Part shown: in pieces, positions 1 through 8,392 of the stretch | Layout: every line of letters begins with the position of its first letter | Numbering within the stretch: position 1 is the stretch's first letter | Position numbers and translations under genes: made by a program | The notes under the pieces: generated by a model | Database searches by the model: none | What the model was told of the DNA's origin: nothing | Seen by the model: the letters and a program-made list of their open reading frames with translations, nothing else | Origin: Candidatus Flexifilum breve | Lineage (GTDB): Bacteria > Chloroflexota > Anaerolineae > Aggregatilineales > Phototrophicaceae | Assembly (NCBI GenBank): GCA_016717205.1 | Contig: JADKGC010000001.1 | Span: forward strand, 248,001-312,000 | Length of the DNA: 64,000 nucleotides | Direction of reading: 5' to 3'

Positions 1-1168
1 ACGGATCGGCGGCGTCGCGCAGACCATCGCCGAGGAAGTTGAACGTCAGCACGGTGACCACGACCGCCGCGCCGGGCAGCAGCAGCCACGGCATGCTGTT
101 GATCGTGGCGATGTTCATGGCGTCCTGCAGCATCACGCCCCAGCTCACAATTGGCGCGCGCAGCCCCAAACCGAGGAAGCTGAGCGCCGATTCGCCGAGG
201 ATCATGCCGGGGATGGCGAGCGTGGTCGCGGCGATGATGTGGCTCATGAACGAGGGGATCATGTGGCGCAAAATGATGCGGCGGCGCGGCACGCCATCGA
301 GTTCGGCGGCGACGATGAAGTCTTCTTCACGCAGCGCGAGGAACTTACCGCGCACTTCACGCGCGAGGCGCGTCCAGCCGAGCAGCGACAGGATAATCGT
401 AATGCCGAAATACACGTAGATCGGGTCCCAGCGCGGTGGCACAGCCGTCGCCAGCGCCATCCACAGCGGAATATCCGGGATGGAGCGCAGAATTTCGATG
501 ATGCGCTGGATCACGTTGTCGACCACGCCGCCCACCAGCCCGGACAACGCCCCCAGCACCACGCCGAGGATCAAGCTCAGGAACACGCCCACTAAGCCGA
601 CCGAGAGCGACACCTGCGACGCAAAGATCAGGGGGCTGAAGCCATCGCGCCCCACATCATCAGTGCCGAACAGGTAGAACGGTTCGCCTTTGGTGATCGG
701 CCCGAAGAAGTGAATATCCAGCGTGATCGCCAACTGGTTGATCGGGTAGATCGGGACGCCGTGCAGACCGATCTGGTACTCGTCGCCGCGCACGAAGAAG
801 CCGAGCGGAATCTTGTTCTCTTCGTCAATCGTGTAGATGCGGGCATACGTGCGCGGGTCAGTTTCGCCCTTGTAGGCGTACACAAACGGCGCGAACTGCC
901 CGTTATCGAACCATTGAATCGGCATGGGCGGCGCTTGGGTATAGCGGCGGTTGTAGGTATCGACCGCTTGCGGCGCGAAGAAGCCCGCGCCCACGGCGAC
1001 CACGTACAGACCGATGATGATCGCCAGGCTGATCATTGCCAGCCGATGCTTACGAAACTTCCACCACATCAACTGCCACTGCGACGCCACAACGAGGCGC
1101 GGCTCGTTCTCTTCAACGGACAGCGGCGCGACTGGAGGAACGGCGGTCTGCATCATCTCGTTAGCCAT
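1..1168 (-). CDS. ABC transporter permease, DppC/OppC type (C-terminus outside window)
   Basis: This is an inner-membrane subunit of a family 5 (peptide/oligosaccharide type) ABC importer. The frame is open from ATG at 1168 to the window edge, so about 389 codons are visible and the end is missing. A clean AGGAGG lies 5 bases before the ATG. A first membrane segment at about residues 40-62 is followed by a long external loop, and then by the family hallmark FGTDDVGRD and a run of membrane helices. The EAA-loop that contacts the ATPase reads VAAELDGVPRRRIILRHMIP. It starts 9 bases after the DppB-type permease stop, so the two are cotranscribed. The ATPase genes would be expected beyond position 1. 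The external loop (about residues 65-180) is longer than in typical OppC proteins. Confidence 0.9.
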   Translation of the reverse strand, partial: MANEMMQTAVPPVAPLSVEENEPRLVVASQWQLMWWKFRKHRLAMISLAIIIGLYVVAVGAGFFAPQAVDTYNRRYTQAPPMPIQWFDNGQFAPFVYAYKGETDPRTYARIYTIDEENKIPLGFFVRGDEYQIGLHGVPIYPINQLAITLDIHFFGPITKGEPFYLFGTDDVGRDGFSPLIFASQVSLSVGLVGVFLSLILGVVLGALSGLVGGVVDNVIQRIIEILRSIPDIPLWMALATAVPPRWDPIYVYFGITIILSLLGWTRLAREVRGKFLALREEDFIVAAELDGVPRRRIILRHMIPSFMSHIIAATTLAIPGMILGESALSFLGLGLRAPIVSWGVMLQDAMNIATINSMPWLLLPGAAVVVTVLTFNFLGDGLRDAADP

Positions 1169-1177
1169 GAGTTCCTC

Positions 1178-2170
1178 CTAACTGTACTGAATGCGCGGAT
1201 CGAGCCACGCCAGCATGAGATCGGACAAAAGCGTGCCGAGGATCGTCACGAGGCTGAGCAGCATGAGGAAGCCCGCCGATACGAACAGATCCTGCTGCAA
1301 GAGCGAATTCAGGTACACCGGGCCGATGGTCGGCAGGTTGAGCACAATCGAGACAATCGCCTCCCCCGCGATCAAGCTCGGCAGAAACCACGCAATCGAA
1401 CTCACAAAGGGGTTCATCGCCGCGCGCAGCGGGTACTTGATCAGCAGCTTCCATTCCGGCAGGCCTTTGGCGCGCGCCGTTTCGACATACGGCTTATGCA
1501 GTTCGTCGAGCAGATTGGCGCGCATCACGCGGATCAACCCAGCCGTGCCGCCTACCCCGATGATGATCATCGGAATCCACATGTGCTTGAACAGGTCGAT
1601 CACCCGCTCAAAGCTCCACGGCGCATTCTCGAATTCCGGTGAGAACAGGCCGCTCAGGCTGACGTTGCCGTACTTGAACGCGAGGAACATCAAGACCAGC
1701 GCGATCAGGAAGCCCGGCGTCGCCAACCCGATAAAGCCGATGAAACTGAAGACATAGTCGGCGAGGCTGTACTGCTTAACCGCCGACAGGACGCCGATGG
1801 GCAGCGCGATGATCCATGTGAAGACGAAACTCGAAATCGACACGATCAGCGTCATCCCCATACGATCCCGAATGACGACTTCGGCGGGTTCGGAGTTCTG
1901 GAACGAATAGCCGAAATCCCCGCGCAGCACGATGTTGCCAATCCACTTGGTGTATTGGACGACCATCGGCTCATCCAGACCATAGCGGTCGCGCATGGCC
2001 GCTTCAAATTCGGGCGACCACGTCGTCCCGCCCGTCTGGTTGCGCATGTTTTCGATCATCTGCGTCACGTAATCGCCGGGTGGCAGTTGAATGGTCGTGA
2101 ACACGACGACGGAGATGATGATCATCGTCGGGATGACATAAAGCAGGCGTTTCAAAATATACTTCGCCAT
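1178..2170 (-). CDS. ABC transporter permease, DppB/OppB type
   Basis: The partner permease of the same importer, 330 residues with about six membrane helices. The N-terminus AKYILKRLLYVIPTMIIISV is the usual DppB start, a short basic stretch and then the first helix. The EAA-loop reads ETARAKGLPEWKLLIKYPLR, in the C-terminal half. I chose ATG 2170 because AGGA sits 6 bases upstream; a TTG two codons earlier (2176) is in frame but lacks a better ribosome site. It lies downstream of the substrate-binding gene, separated from it by a 309-base spacer filled with inverted repeats. That spacer may lower permease expression relative to the binding protein (inference). Confidence 0.92.
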   Translation of the reverse strand: MAKYILKRLLYVIPTMIIISVVVFTTIQLPPGDYVTQMIENMRNQTGGTTWSPEFEAAMRDRYGLDEPMVVQYTKWIGNIVLRGDFGYSFQNSEPAEVVIRDRMGMTLIVSISSFVFTWIIALPIGVLSAVKQYSLADYVFSFIGFIGLATPGFLIALVLMFLAFKYGNVSLSGLFSPEFENAPWSFERVIDLFKHMWIPMIIIGVGGTAGLIRVMRANLLDELHKPYVETARAKGLPEWKLLIKYPLRAAMNPFVSSIAWFLPSLIAGEAIVSIVLNLPTIGPVYLNSLLQQDLFVSAGFLMLLSLVTILGTLLSDLMLAWLDPRIQYS

Positions 2171-2192
2171 CGACAATCCTAGTTTGTCTATT

Positions 2193-2415
2193 TAACGTCA
2201 GTTAGGGATAAGCTGCTTGTCGATCCATCCGCATCTGCGCCCATATTGTGATCACCTGCCAAACCGCTCAGGACGAGGCATGCCTCGTCCCTACACAGAC
2301 GCACTTGTCTGTCTCCCTCCCCGAATTCGGGGGAGGGGCCGGGGGGTGGGGTCGGATAACAGGGCAGTCACGCAAAATCATCGCCACTCGGCTGTTTTAA
2401 CCCTAACTGACGTTA
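2193..2415. mobile_element. MITE-like element with 19-bp terminal inverted repeats
   Basis: Positions 2193-2211 and 2397-2415 form an inverted repeat built on TAACGTCAGTTAGGG, followed by one mismatch and TAA (18 of 19 match). The 223-bp interval between the outer ends has no credible gene and holds further palindromes. It fills the spacer (2171-2479) between the binding-protein gene and the permease gene. Size, terminal repeats and lack of coding capacity fit a non-autonomous element or a large transcribed hairpin. I could not define a convincing target-site duplication. Confidence 0.5.
2271..2337. repeat. Composite palindromic repeat (two hairpins)
   Basis: Positions 2271-2290 are a perfect 20-base palindrome, GGACGAGGCATGCCTCGTCC, followed by CTAC. 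A small stem ACAGAC/GTCTGT (2295-2312) comes next. Then comes a near-palindrome centred on GAATTC with CCCTCCCC/GGGGAGGG arms (2315-2337). The same 20-mer recurs at 50867 and 50976, and the GAATTC-centred hairpin recurs near 17513 and, in part, near 50600 and 50780. Confidence 0.75.
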
Positions 2416-2479
2416 TTTACGGATGTGGAAGCGGGGCATGGTGTCCGCCATGCCCCTCAACTGCTAGAGGATTATGTCG

Positions 2480-4420
2480 CTATTCCGGGCGATAGAACCA
2501 CTGTTCCGGGAAGGCAATCGCCGGGCCACCGGGATTCCAGCCATCCACCCACGTTTCCGGCACATTCGCGAGCCGCGCACTCAGCGGGCGATAGGGGCCA
2601 GTCGCGCTGGAGATGCCGATCACCCAGAAGTTATCCGCCGCCGTTTGCAGCACCTGACTCATCAGTTCGATGCGCTGTTCGCTGGTCGGCGCCTGCCGCA
2701 CCTGCTCATACAGCGCGATGTGATCCTTGATTTCCTGCGGGGGTTCGACGGCGTTCGGGTTGTTCGGTTCGAGATACCACAGATTCCAGGCGTTACCCCA
2801 GATCGACTGGCCGTGCACCGGGACAAAATAGCGCGGGTCGGTGATGGCCGTGATGCCGTAGCCGCCCTCACCCGTGAACACGGTCGCTTCCATGCTGTTG
2901 TCGTTACGGCGTTCCGTCCAAATCGAGTTGTCGACCACGTCGACGACCAGATCGATGCCGACATCGGCGTAATACTGCTTGAGCAGTTCCGCGACATCCG
3001 TGAAGCGCAGACCATAGTCGCCGGACTGGACGGTCATGACGATGGTGAGGCGTTCACCCGTCGCCGGGTTGAGACGGAAACCGTCGCCGTCCTTGTCGGG
3101 CAGCACGAGGTCAAGATGCGCGTTCGCCTCGTCGACATTGTACTCAAGGTACTGCGTAGTGAGCTGTTCGTTATAGAGCGGCGAGTCTTCAATCGGGGAG
3201 ACCTGCCGGGCTTCGCCCTGCCCGAAGTAGACGATGTCGATCACTTCGTCGCGGTTGATAGCGTAGGACATGGCGATGCGGAAATCGCGTTCGCTGAAAA
3301 TTGCGCCGAGTTCGGGGTGCGTCATGTTGAACATGATGCTGACCTTGCCGCCGCCTTCGCTCTGGAGCTGGTAGACGCTCAAGCCGCTGGTCGCTTCGTT
3401 TTCGAAGAACAGCGGGCGCTGCTGATCGGTGGTGTTCGCCATCGTGTCATATTCGCCAGCGAGCACATCGACGAGCATGGTCTGGTCATCCTGATAGGCC
3501 GAGCCGACAATGCGATCGATGTACGGGAGCTGGTTGCCCGCCGCGTCAACCCAGTAATAATACGGGTTACGTTCGGCAATGAACTGCGTGCCCGTGCCCA
3601 TCGGTTGGGTGTAGATCCACGGGAACATCGTCGGGTAGTTCACATCACGGCTGATGATCGCCGCGTCCGTGCCGGGGCCAACCGCCGAATGCGCCTGGAA
3701 CAGCGATACCCAGTCTTCCGCGCCTTCGGTCTGTGCGATCAGTTCGTCGATGCCATCCGGGTTGTAGGCGATATGGAACTGTTCGAGGTAGTGCTTGGGT
3801 GCGGTGACCAGTTCCCAACCGGGCCAGCCCGCCATGTTGAGCAGGAACATACCGTAGGGCACATCAAATGTGAGGCTGAAGGTCAAGTCGTCGATCTTTT
3901 CGGCGACTGGGGCTTCCTGACCGGGCTTGAGCCAACCGGACGGGAACGAGCCGCCGTTCAATTCGGGATTGCCGTAAATGTCATTGATGACGAAGAGCAC
4001 ATCATCCGCGGTGAAGGGCACGCCGTCAGACCACTTGACGCCGGGGCGAATATGGAAAGTGAACATGCGCGCATCGTCGCTCACGTCAACGCTTTCGGCG
4101 ATATTCGGCATCCAGTCCGAATATGTCTCGTTCCACGTCACCAGCCCCTTCCAGAACGTCCAGAAGACCATCTGGCTTGACCAAAAGGCGTCGCCCACAA
4201 ACGGATCACGGAAGTCGCCGCCGTACGTGCCAATTTCCGACCAATCAAAGCTGACGACCCGTGGATTCGACGGCAAACGTTCCGCCACCGTTGGGAGTTC
4301 ACCCGCTGCGACGCGCGCGGCGAGCATGGGCGACTCGTTGTACTGCACATCTTGAGCCGCAAGCGAAGTAAAGGAGAGGAGCGAGAGAAGGAATACAAAA
4401 AGCAGGATCCGATGTTTCAT
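2480..4420 (-). CDS. Family 5 extracellular solute-binding protein (DppA/OppA-like)
   Basis: This is the extracellular receptor of the adjacent DppBC-type importer, 646 residues. A hydrophobic signal peptide (about residues 1-22) ends at SLAAQD; there is no lipobox cysteine. The family 5 signature region is present early (WSEIGTYGGDFRDPF, then WNETYSDWMPNIAESV and the pattern FHIRPGVKWSDGVPFTADDV). A GGAG site lies 8 bases before ATG 4420. The gene is transcribed towards its permeases and is divergent from a LacI-family gene that probably controls it. Family 5 proteins bind peptides, but many bacterial homologues bind oligosaccharides. With a LacI regulator next door a sugar ligand is plausible, but this is not proved. 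Confidence 0.93.
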   Translation of the reverse strand: MKHRILLFVFLLSLLSFTSLAAQDVQYNESPMLAARVAAGELPTVAERLPSNPRVVSFDWSEIGTYGGDFRDPFVGDAFWSSQMVFWTFWKGLVTWNETYSDWMPNIAESVDVSDDARMFTFHIRPGVKWSDGVPFTADDVLFVINDIYGNPELNGGSFPSGWLKPGQEAPVAEKIDDLTFSLTFDVPYGMFLLNMAGWPGWELVTAPKHYLEQFHIAYNPDGIDELIAQTEGAEDWVSLFQAHSAVGPGTDAAIISRDVNYPTMFPWIYTQPMGTGTQFIAERNPYYYWVDAAGNQLPYIDRIVGSAYQDDQTMLVDVLAGEYDTMANTTDQQRPLFFENEATSGLSVYQLQSEGGGKVSIMFNMTHPELGAIFSERDFRIAMSYAINRDEVIDIVYFGQGEARQVSPIEDSPLYNEQLTTQYLEYNVDEANAHLDLVLPDKDGDGFRLNPATGERLTIVMTVQSGDYGLRFTDVAELLKQYYADVGIDLVVDVVDNSIWTERRNDNSMEATVFTGEGGYGITAITDPRYFVPVHGQSIWGNAWNLWYLEPNNPNAVEPPQEIKDHIALYEQVRQAPTSEQRIELMSQVLQTAADNFWVIGISSATGPYRPLSARLANVPETWVDGWNPGGPAIAFPEQWFYRPE

Positions 4421-4434
4421 AATATTTTCTCCAA

Positions 4435-4450
4435 TTGTGACTGTTCACAA
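4435..4450. promoter_or_regulatory. Putative LacI-family operator 1
   Basis: TTGTGACTGTTCACAA is a perfect 6+6 inverted repeat around CTGT. It lies just downstream of a minus-strand -10 box and 15 bases before the binding-protein start codon. It matches operator 2 (4566-4581) at 13 of 16 positions. A half site, AATTGTGA, lies at about 4467-4474. Confidence 0.7.
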
Positions 4451-4452
4451 AT

Positions 4453-4482
4453 ACTATACATGAGCTAATTGTGAGATTGCAA
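4453..4482 (-). promoter_or_regulatory. Putative promoter of the peptide-type transporter operon
   Basis: On the minus strand TTGCAA (4482-4477) and TATAGT (4458-4453) are 18 bases apart. Operator 1 begins about where transcription would start, so a bound repressor would block initiation. Confidence 0.5.
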
Positions 4483-4565
4483 GTATTTCATGGGAGCAAT
4501 TTTAGCGACTACCGACAAATAACCGGACTTTATAGCAGTAAGAGGGGTGTTTTGGTCAAACCTTC

Positions 4566-4581
4566 TAGTGACTGGTCACAT
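4566..4581. promoter_or_regulatory. Putative LacI-family operator 2
   Basis: TAGTGACTGGTCACAT contains the perfect arms GTGAC/GTCAC and shares its core with operator 1. A TATACT box follows at 4586-4591, upstream of the regulator gene, so this site would serve autoregulation. Confidence 0.65.
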
Positions 4582-4625
4582 ATTGTATACTTGAGGTTGT
4601 GAGATCGTAATTGGAATCGCCGCCT

Positions 4626-5624
4626 ATGAGAAGCAAACGCCCCACAGTTCGCGATGTTGCCCGCCACGCTGGTGTCTCCTACCAGACGGTCTCGCGTGTC
4701 ATCAATAATGACGTTCATGTCTCCCCTGCCACCCGGGAACGCGTGCAGGCGGCCATCAGCGCGCTTGGCTTTCGCCCCAACCGTGCCGCGCAGATCATGC
4801 AAACCGAACGGTCGCAGACCCTTGAGGTCATCATCTTCTATGGCGGACTGAATCGCTTCCTGCCGGAGATGGCGCGTACCGCCCATAACCTCGGCTACCA
4901 CTTCTCGATCTCGGCGATCTTCGAGGACGAGTTCATCCGTTCGCTGGAGAGTGCGTCATCGCGCTTTGTCGACGGCTTGCTGCTGGTCCCGTTCGTACCG
5001 CTCGACTTCACCTATGCTGAACTTCAGCGCCTGACGGACAACATTCCCCTTGTACAGATCGGCGCGTCGCTCGGCGCGAACATCCCGTCGGTGATCTATG
5101 CGCAGGCGCTCGGGTCACGGTTGGCGACGCAGCACCTGATCGACCTTGGTCACCGCCACATTGCGGAGATCAGCGGGCCGCTCAATAACTATGATGGGCG
5201 CGATCGGCATGCGGCGTGGGCAGACACCTTACGCGAAAATGGCTTGCCCAGCGGGACGAGTCTGGAAGGCGATTGGACACTCGAAAGCGGCTTCCGCGCG
5301 ATGAATCAACTCCTGGACAGCGGCGTGCACTTCACGGCGGTGGTAATCGGCAATGATTCGATGGCCTTAGGCGCGAATACGGCGCTGCGGCAGCGCGGGC
5401 TGCGTGTGCCGGAAGATGTATCGATTGTGGGTTTCGACGATGTGCCGGAAGCCGCGCACGTCTGCCCCGCATTGACCACCGTCCGGCAGGATTTTACGAT
5501 GCTGGGGAAGGTCTCGGTTGAATACGTCGTGCGCCTGATCGAGCAGCCCGACACGCCCATTCAGCAGACCGTTTTGCATCCCAAACTCATCGTACGCCAA
5601 AGCACCGCGCCACCCCGTCCATAA
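4626..5624 (+). CDS. LacI-family transcriptional regulator
   Basis: A 332-residue DNA-binding regulator. The N-terminal helix-turn-helix reads TVRDVARHAGVSYQTVSRVI, followed by the hinge region with RPNRAAQIM. A periplasmic-binding-protein-like effector domain fills the rest, including the family pattern VPEDVSIVGFDDVPEA near the C-terminus. ATG 4626 gives the standard LacI N-terminus; a TTG at 4611 would add five residues and cannot be excluded. It is divergent from the family 5 transporter operon. Paired operator-like palindromes sit in front of both genes, so it most likely represses the transporter and itself. The effector is unknown. Confidence 0.93.
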   Translation: MRSKRPTVRDVARHAGVSYQTVSRVINNDVHVSPATRERVQAAISALGFRPNRAAQIMQTERSQTLEVIIFYGGLNRFLPEMARTAHNLGYHFSISAIFEDEFIRSLESASSRFVDGLLLVPFVPLDFTYAELQRLTDNIPLVQIGASLGANIPSVIYAQALGSRLATQHLIDLGHRHIAEISGPLNNYDGRDRHAAWADTLRENGLPSGTSLEGDWTLESGFRAMNQLLDSGVHFTAVVIGNDSMALGANTALRQRGLRVPEDVSIVGFDDVPEAAHVCPALTTVRQDFTMLGKVSVEYVVRLIEQPDTPIQQTVLHPKLIVRQSTAPPRP

Positions 5625-5734
5625 CACCTGTCACGATCAACACGCATTTTCCAGACATATAACATGTATTGAGGATAAATATGTGTTGTAAAATGATTAG
5701 TAGACTTCTAAATTCTTTCACAAGGAACACGTGA

Positions 5735-6121
5735 ATGCTTTCGCTTGAAGCGCTGATCATCGACGACAACACCGACAACCTCACTGTACTTTCCCAGCTC
5801 CTTCAGATCGAGGGCATCCGTTCGATTCGGGAACCCCGCGCCGGAAATGTGGCGAACGACCTCGGGCGGTTTGTCGGCGTCAGCCTCATCTTTCTCGATC
5901 TCGAAATGGCGACGGACGGCTTTGCACTGCTCCAGCTGTTCAAAAGTGACCGCCGCTATGACGGCATCCCCATCATCGCCTACACGGTACACACGCACCT
6001 GCTGGCCGACGCCAAGGCGGCAGGTTTCGACGGCTTCATCGGCAAACCCGTCAGCGCCGAGGAGTTTCCCGACCAAATCGCGACGATTCTCCGCGGTGGT
6101 CACGTGTGGTGGACGCCGTAA
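5735..6121 (+). CDS. Stand-alone response-regulator receiver
   Basis: A 128-residue single-domain CheY-like protein with no output domain. Seen: the acidic pair in LIIDDN, phosphoacceptor Asp55 in IFLDLEM, the switch Thr in AYTVH and the conserved Lys in IGKPV. AAGGA lies ahead of ATG 5735. No histidine kinase is adjacent. It resembles the third receiver of the 36.7-40.8 kb operon, sharing the pattern GxPIIAYTVH, GFDGFxGKP and a C-terminal ILxGxxVW tail. It may therefore be a dispersed paralogue served by that kinase (inference). A perfect stem terminator follows the stop. Confidence 0.9.
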   Translation: MLSLEALIIDDNTDNLTVLSQLLQIEGIRSIREPRAGNVANDLGRFVGVSLIFLDLEMATDGFALLQLFKSDRRYDGIPIIAYTVHTHLLADAKAAGFDGFIGKPVSAEEFPDQIATILRGGHVWWTP

Positions 6122-6153
6122 TTCACGCTTGAAACCACCCCCGGCCAGAATCA

Positions 6154-6183
6154 AACGAGCGCATCCCTGGGGATGCGCTCGTT
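6154..6183. terminator. Bidirectional hairpin terminator
   Basis: A perfect 13-bp stem, AACGAGCGCATCC/GGATGCGCTCGTT, with a CTGG loop. It lies between the convergent receiver gene (ends 6121) and Rieske gene (ends 6204). Short T- and A-rich flanks are present but no long U-tract. Confidence 0.7.
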
Positions 6184-6203
6184 GTTTGCTGGAAATACCG
6201 GCT

Positions 6204-7169
6204 CTAGGCTGTACCGAACGACAACCCGAGCTGTCGCAGCCACTTGCGGTACGCAATCGCCGTGCGATCTGACCGCAGGTGCAGTTCTGCCTGTAAATCG
6301 AGCGGCAGACGTTCCGGGCGCTGCGATTCGACAATCGGCACATCCTGCCCCGCGACCGTATCCTGAAACGCGCGCAGTTCCTCTTCCGGAATGTCGAAGC
6401 CGTAGTTGTAGTTCATCCACATCCACCCCTTGCTCTCAAACTCAGACACCGGGGTGACGACGAAGTAGATCGAAAACGTCTGCTCCATACGCTTGACGAA
6501 GTAGGCGACCAGCGGGCGCATCACGCGGTAGGTATAGGCGACATGCTTGCCCACGCCCAGTCCGTCCGGGTCGGGCTGCCACACGCGGATGTTATCCGCC
6601 GTGACGCCGTCCTCGGCGATGATCGCGTCGTAATCGCTGATCTCCGTGTGCTGCGGGTCGCCGAGATAGCCCTCATGCACGAATGGGAAGTGCGCGACGT
6701 CAAGGAAGTTCTCGATCACACGCGGCGCACCCGCCTTGAAGAAGTACGGGCCGCAGTGGATGTTGCGAAAACCGCTGTCATCCCATTCCGCGAATGCGGG
6801 CGGGAGATGGGTGGGGTTCCCTAAGGTCACCCACACCCAGCCATACAGATCGAGCGCACGATACGCCTGCGCGCGGGCGCGTTCTGGGGGAATCTGCTCG
6901 GGGTGCGCGGGGATGAGCACACATTTCCCCTCTTCGTTGTAAACCCACCCATGATACGGGCAGATCAGCCGCTCCCCTTCCACCTTCCCCAACGACAGCT
7001 TCGCACCGCGATGGATACACAGGTCTTGCCACGCCAGCACTTGATCGCCGGAGCGCCAGAGGACGATGTCCTCATCCAGCAGCCGCGCTGCCAAGGGTTG
7101 TCCCGGCAGCAGTTCGGCACTTCGCGCGACCACATGCCATTCATTCAAAAGCACCGCATCGTTGATCAT
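6204..7169 (-). CDS. Rieske non-heme iron oxygenase, alpha-subunit type
   Basis: A 321-residue protein with both expected centres. The N-terminal Rieske domain has C51-x-H53-x16-C70-x2-H73 for a [2Fe-2S] cluster. The C-terminal catalytic domain has Asp157-x2-His160-x4-His165, preceded by EN, for the mononuclear iron. Such enzymes hydroxylate rings or remove O- or N-methyl groups, using electrons from a reductase. No ferredoxin or reductase gene is nearby. It starts 26 bases after the stop of a BMP-family binding protein, which suggests cotranscription. The ribosome site before ATG 7169 is weak, so translational coupling is possible. The substrate is not deducible from the sequence. Confidence 0.9.
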   Translation of the reverse strand: MINDAVLLNEWHVVARSAELLPGQPLAARLLDEDIVLWRSGDQVLAWQDLCIHRGAKLSLGKVEGERLICPYHGWVYNEEGKCVLIPAHPEQIPPERARAQAYRALDLYGWVWVTLGNPTHLPPAFAEWDDSGFRNIHCGPYFFKAGAPRVIENFLDVAHFPFVHEGYLGDPQHTEISDYDAIIAEDGVTADNIRVWQPDPDGLGVGKHVAYTYRVMRPLVAYFVKRMEQTFSIYFVVTPVSEFESKGWMWMNYNYGFDIPEEELRAFQDTVAGQDVPIVESQRPERLPLDLQAELHLRSDRTAIAYRKWLRQLGLSFGTA

Positions 7170-7195
7170 CTCTGCACCCGAAGTTGGTTCGCCAA

Positions 7196-8392
7196 TTACT
7201 CGCTTGCGCCAATCATACCCTCAAGGAGCTGCGGCAGGAACCAAATGTCGAGCGGTTCGGCGAATTCACCTTCGGCAAGGAAGGCGCTGCCATCCTGATA
7301 GTTGAGCGGGCCTTCAAACAGGAAAATGCGATCAGCGTTTGCTTCCGCTGTGCCGAACGCGGCCAATTCAGCGATGAAGGCGTCCAGCGAAAGCGCATCT
7401 TCTTCGCTCAGCGCGGAACCCTTGACGAAGCCCATCGGCGACACATCCGGATCGTTGATGTCCGCCCACGACGGCGCTTCCCACTCCCACGCCTGCGCCC
7501 ATGTGCCCGCGCTTACCGACTCCATGAGGCGCGTGTAGTACGGACCCCAGTTGTAGTACGGCACACCGATGCACACATCCGCCGCGATTTCGCAGGCGCC
7601 GCGATAGTCATAACCGCTGGCGTACACGGCCTCGCCATTGCCCGCGCGCAGACCAGCGACGGTCAGCGCTTCCGTGGTGTCAATGGCGGAAATGACCACA
7701 TCCGCGCCATTGTCATAGAACGAGTTGGTTTCTTCGGTCGGGTCGAGCGTCACGCCGGGGATGTTGAACCAGAAGCCGATCCACGTCACCGTGAAGCTGA
7801 GATCGTCCGGGTTGCCGCCAGCATAGGTCTCATAGCAGTGCTTCGCGCCGAGGTAGGCAGAGGCGGCGAGGCGGCGGGTCTCCGCGTTGATCAGCGGCCC
7901 AAGATAGCCGATCTGTCCGGTCTCCGTCGTGAGCGCGGCGGCGCAGCCGACGATCATTTCGCCCCATTCAAGCTGCGCGTCGTAGTTGCTCACGTTGGCG
8001 GGGGCGCCTTCAAGCACGTTGCTGCCGGTGATGTTGACGAACGTCACCTCAGGGAACTGTTCGGCGACGGCGGATGTATCTTCTTCGAACGCATCCGACG
8101 TGGTGATGATGAGCTGCGCGCCTTCGGCCACCATGTCACTGACCACGCCGAGCAGTGTCGCTTCCGGCGAATCGGCGGGGTTCAGGCTTTCAAACATCAG
8201 CATGCGCGCGCCTTCGACGTTGGCGACGGCATATTCCGCGGCTTCAAAGTGAGCCTGACTCCAGCCTCGGTCCGTGCTCGGCCCGACGAGGATCAGCCCG
8301 AACACAAATTCATCTTGCGCTACGACCGCAGTCGACAGCACGCCAAGCAGGACAACGGTGAGAATCGACAGCAGCAGCAGTTTCCGCGCCAT
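7196..8392 (-). CDS. BMP-family (PnrA/Med-like) extracellular binding protein
   Basis: A 398-residue secreted protein. The signal peptide spans residues 1-25 and ends VVAQD, with no lipobox. The mature part begins FVFGLILVGPSTDRGWSQAH, the hallmark BMP start, and later has the LIITTSDAFEED and FVNITGSNV segments. Family members are receptors of ABC importers for purine nucleosides and related compounds. No permease or ATPase lies beside it here. Instead the next gene in the same direction is the Rieske oxygenase. The pairing suggests uptake or sensing of a compound that the oxygenase attacks (inference). It is longer than classical BmpA/PnrA. Confidence 0.88.
   Translation of the reverse strand: MARKLLLLSILTVVLLGVLSTAVVAQDEFVFGLILVGPSTDRGWSQAHFEAAEYAVANVEGARMLMFESLNPADSPEATLLGVVSDMVAEGAQLIITTSDAFEEDTSAVAEQFPEVTFVNITGSNVLEGAPANVSNYDAQLEWGEMIVGCAAALTTETGQIGYLGPLINAETRRLAASAYLGAKHCYETYAGGNPDDLSFTVTWIGFWFNIPGVTLDPTEETNSFYDNGADVVISAIDTTEALTVAGLRAGNGEAVYASGYDYRGACEIAADVCIGVPYYNWGPYYTRLMESVSAGTWAQAWEWEAPSWADINDPDVSPMGFVKGSALSEEDALSLDAFIAELAAFGTAEANADRIFLFEGPLNYQDGSAFLAEGEFAEPLDIWFLPQLLEGMIGASE

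Noticed and set aside
2474..4180. Long open frame antisense to the family 5 binding-protein gene
   Set aside because: It is rich in Arg, His and Asp with no domain, and mirrors the codon pattern of the real gene on the other strand.
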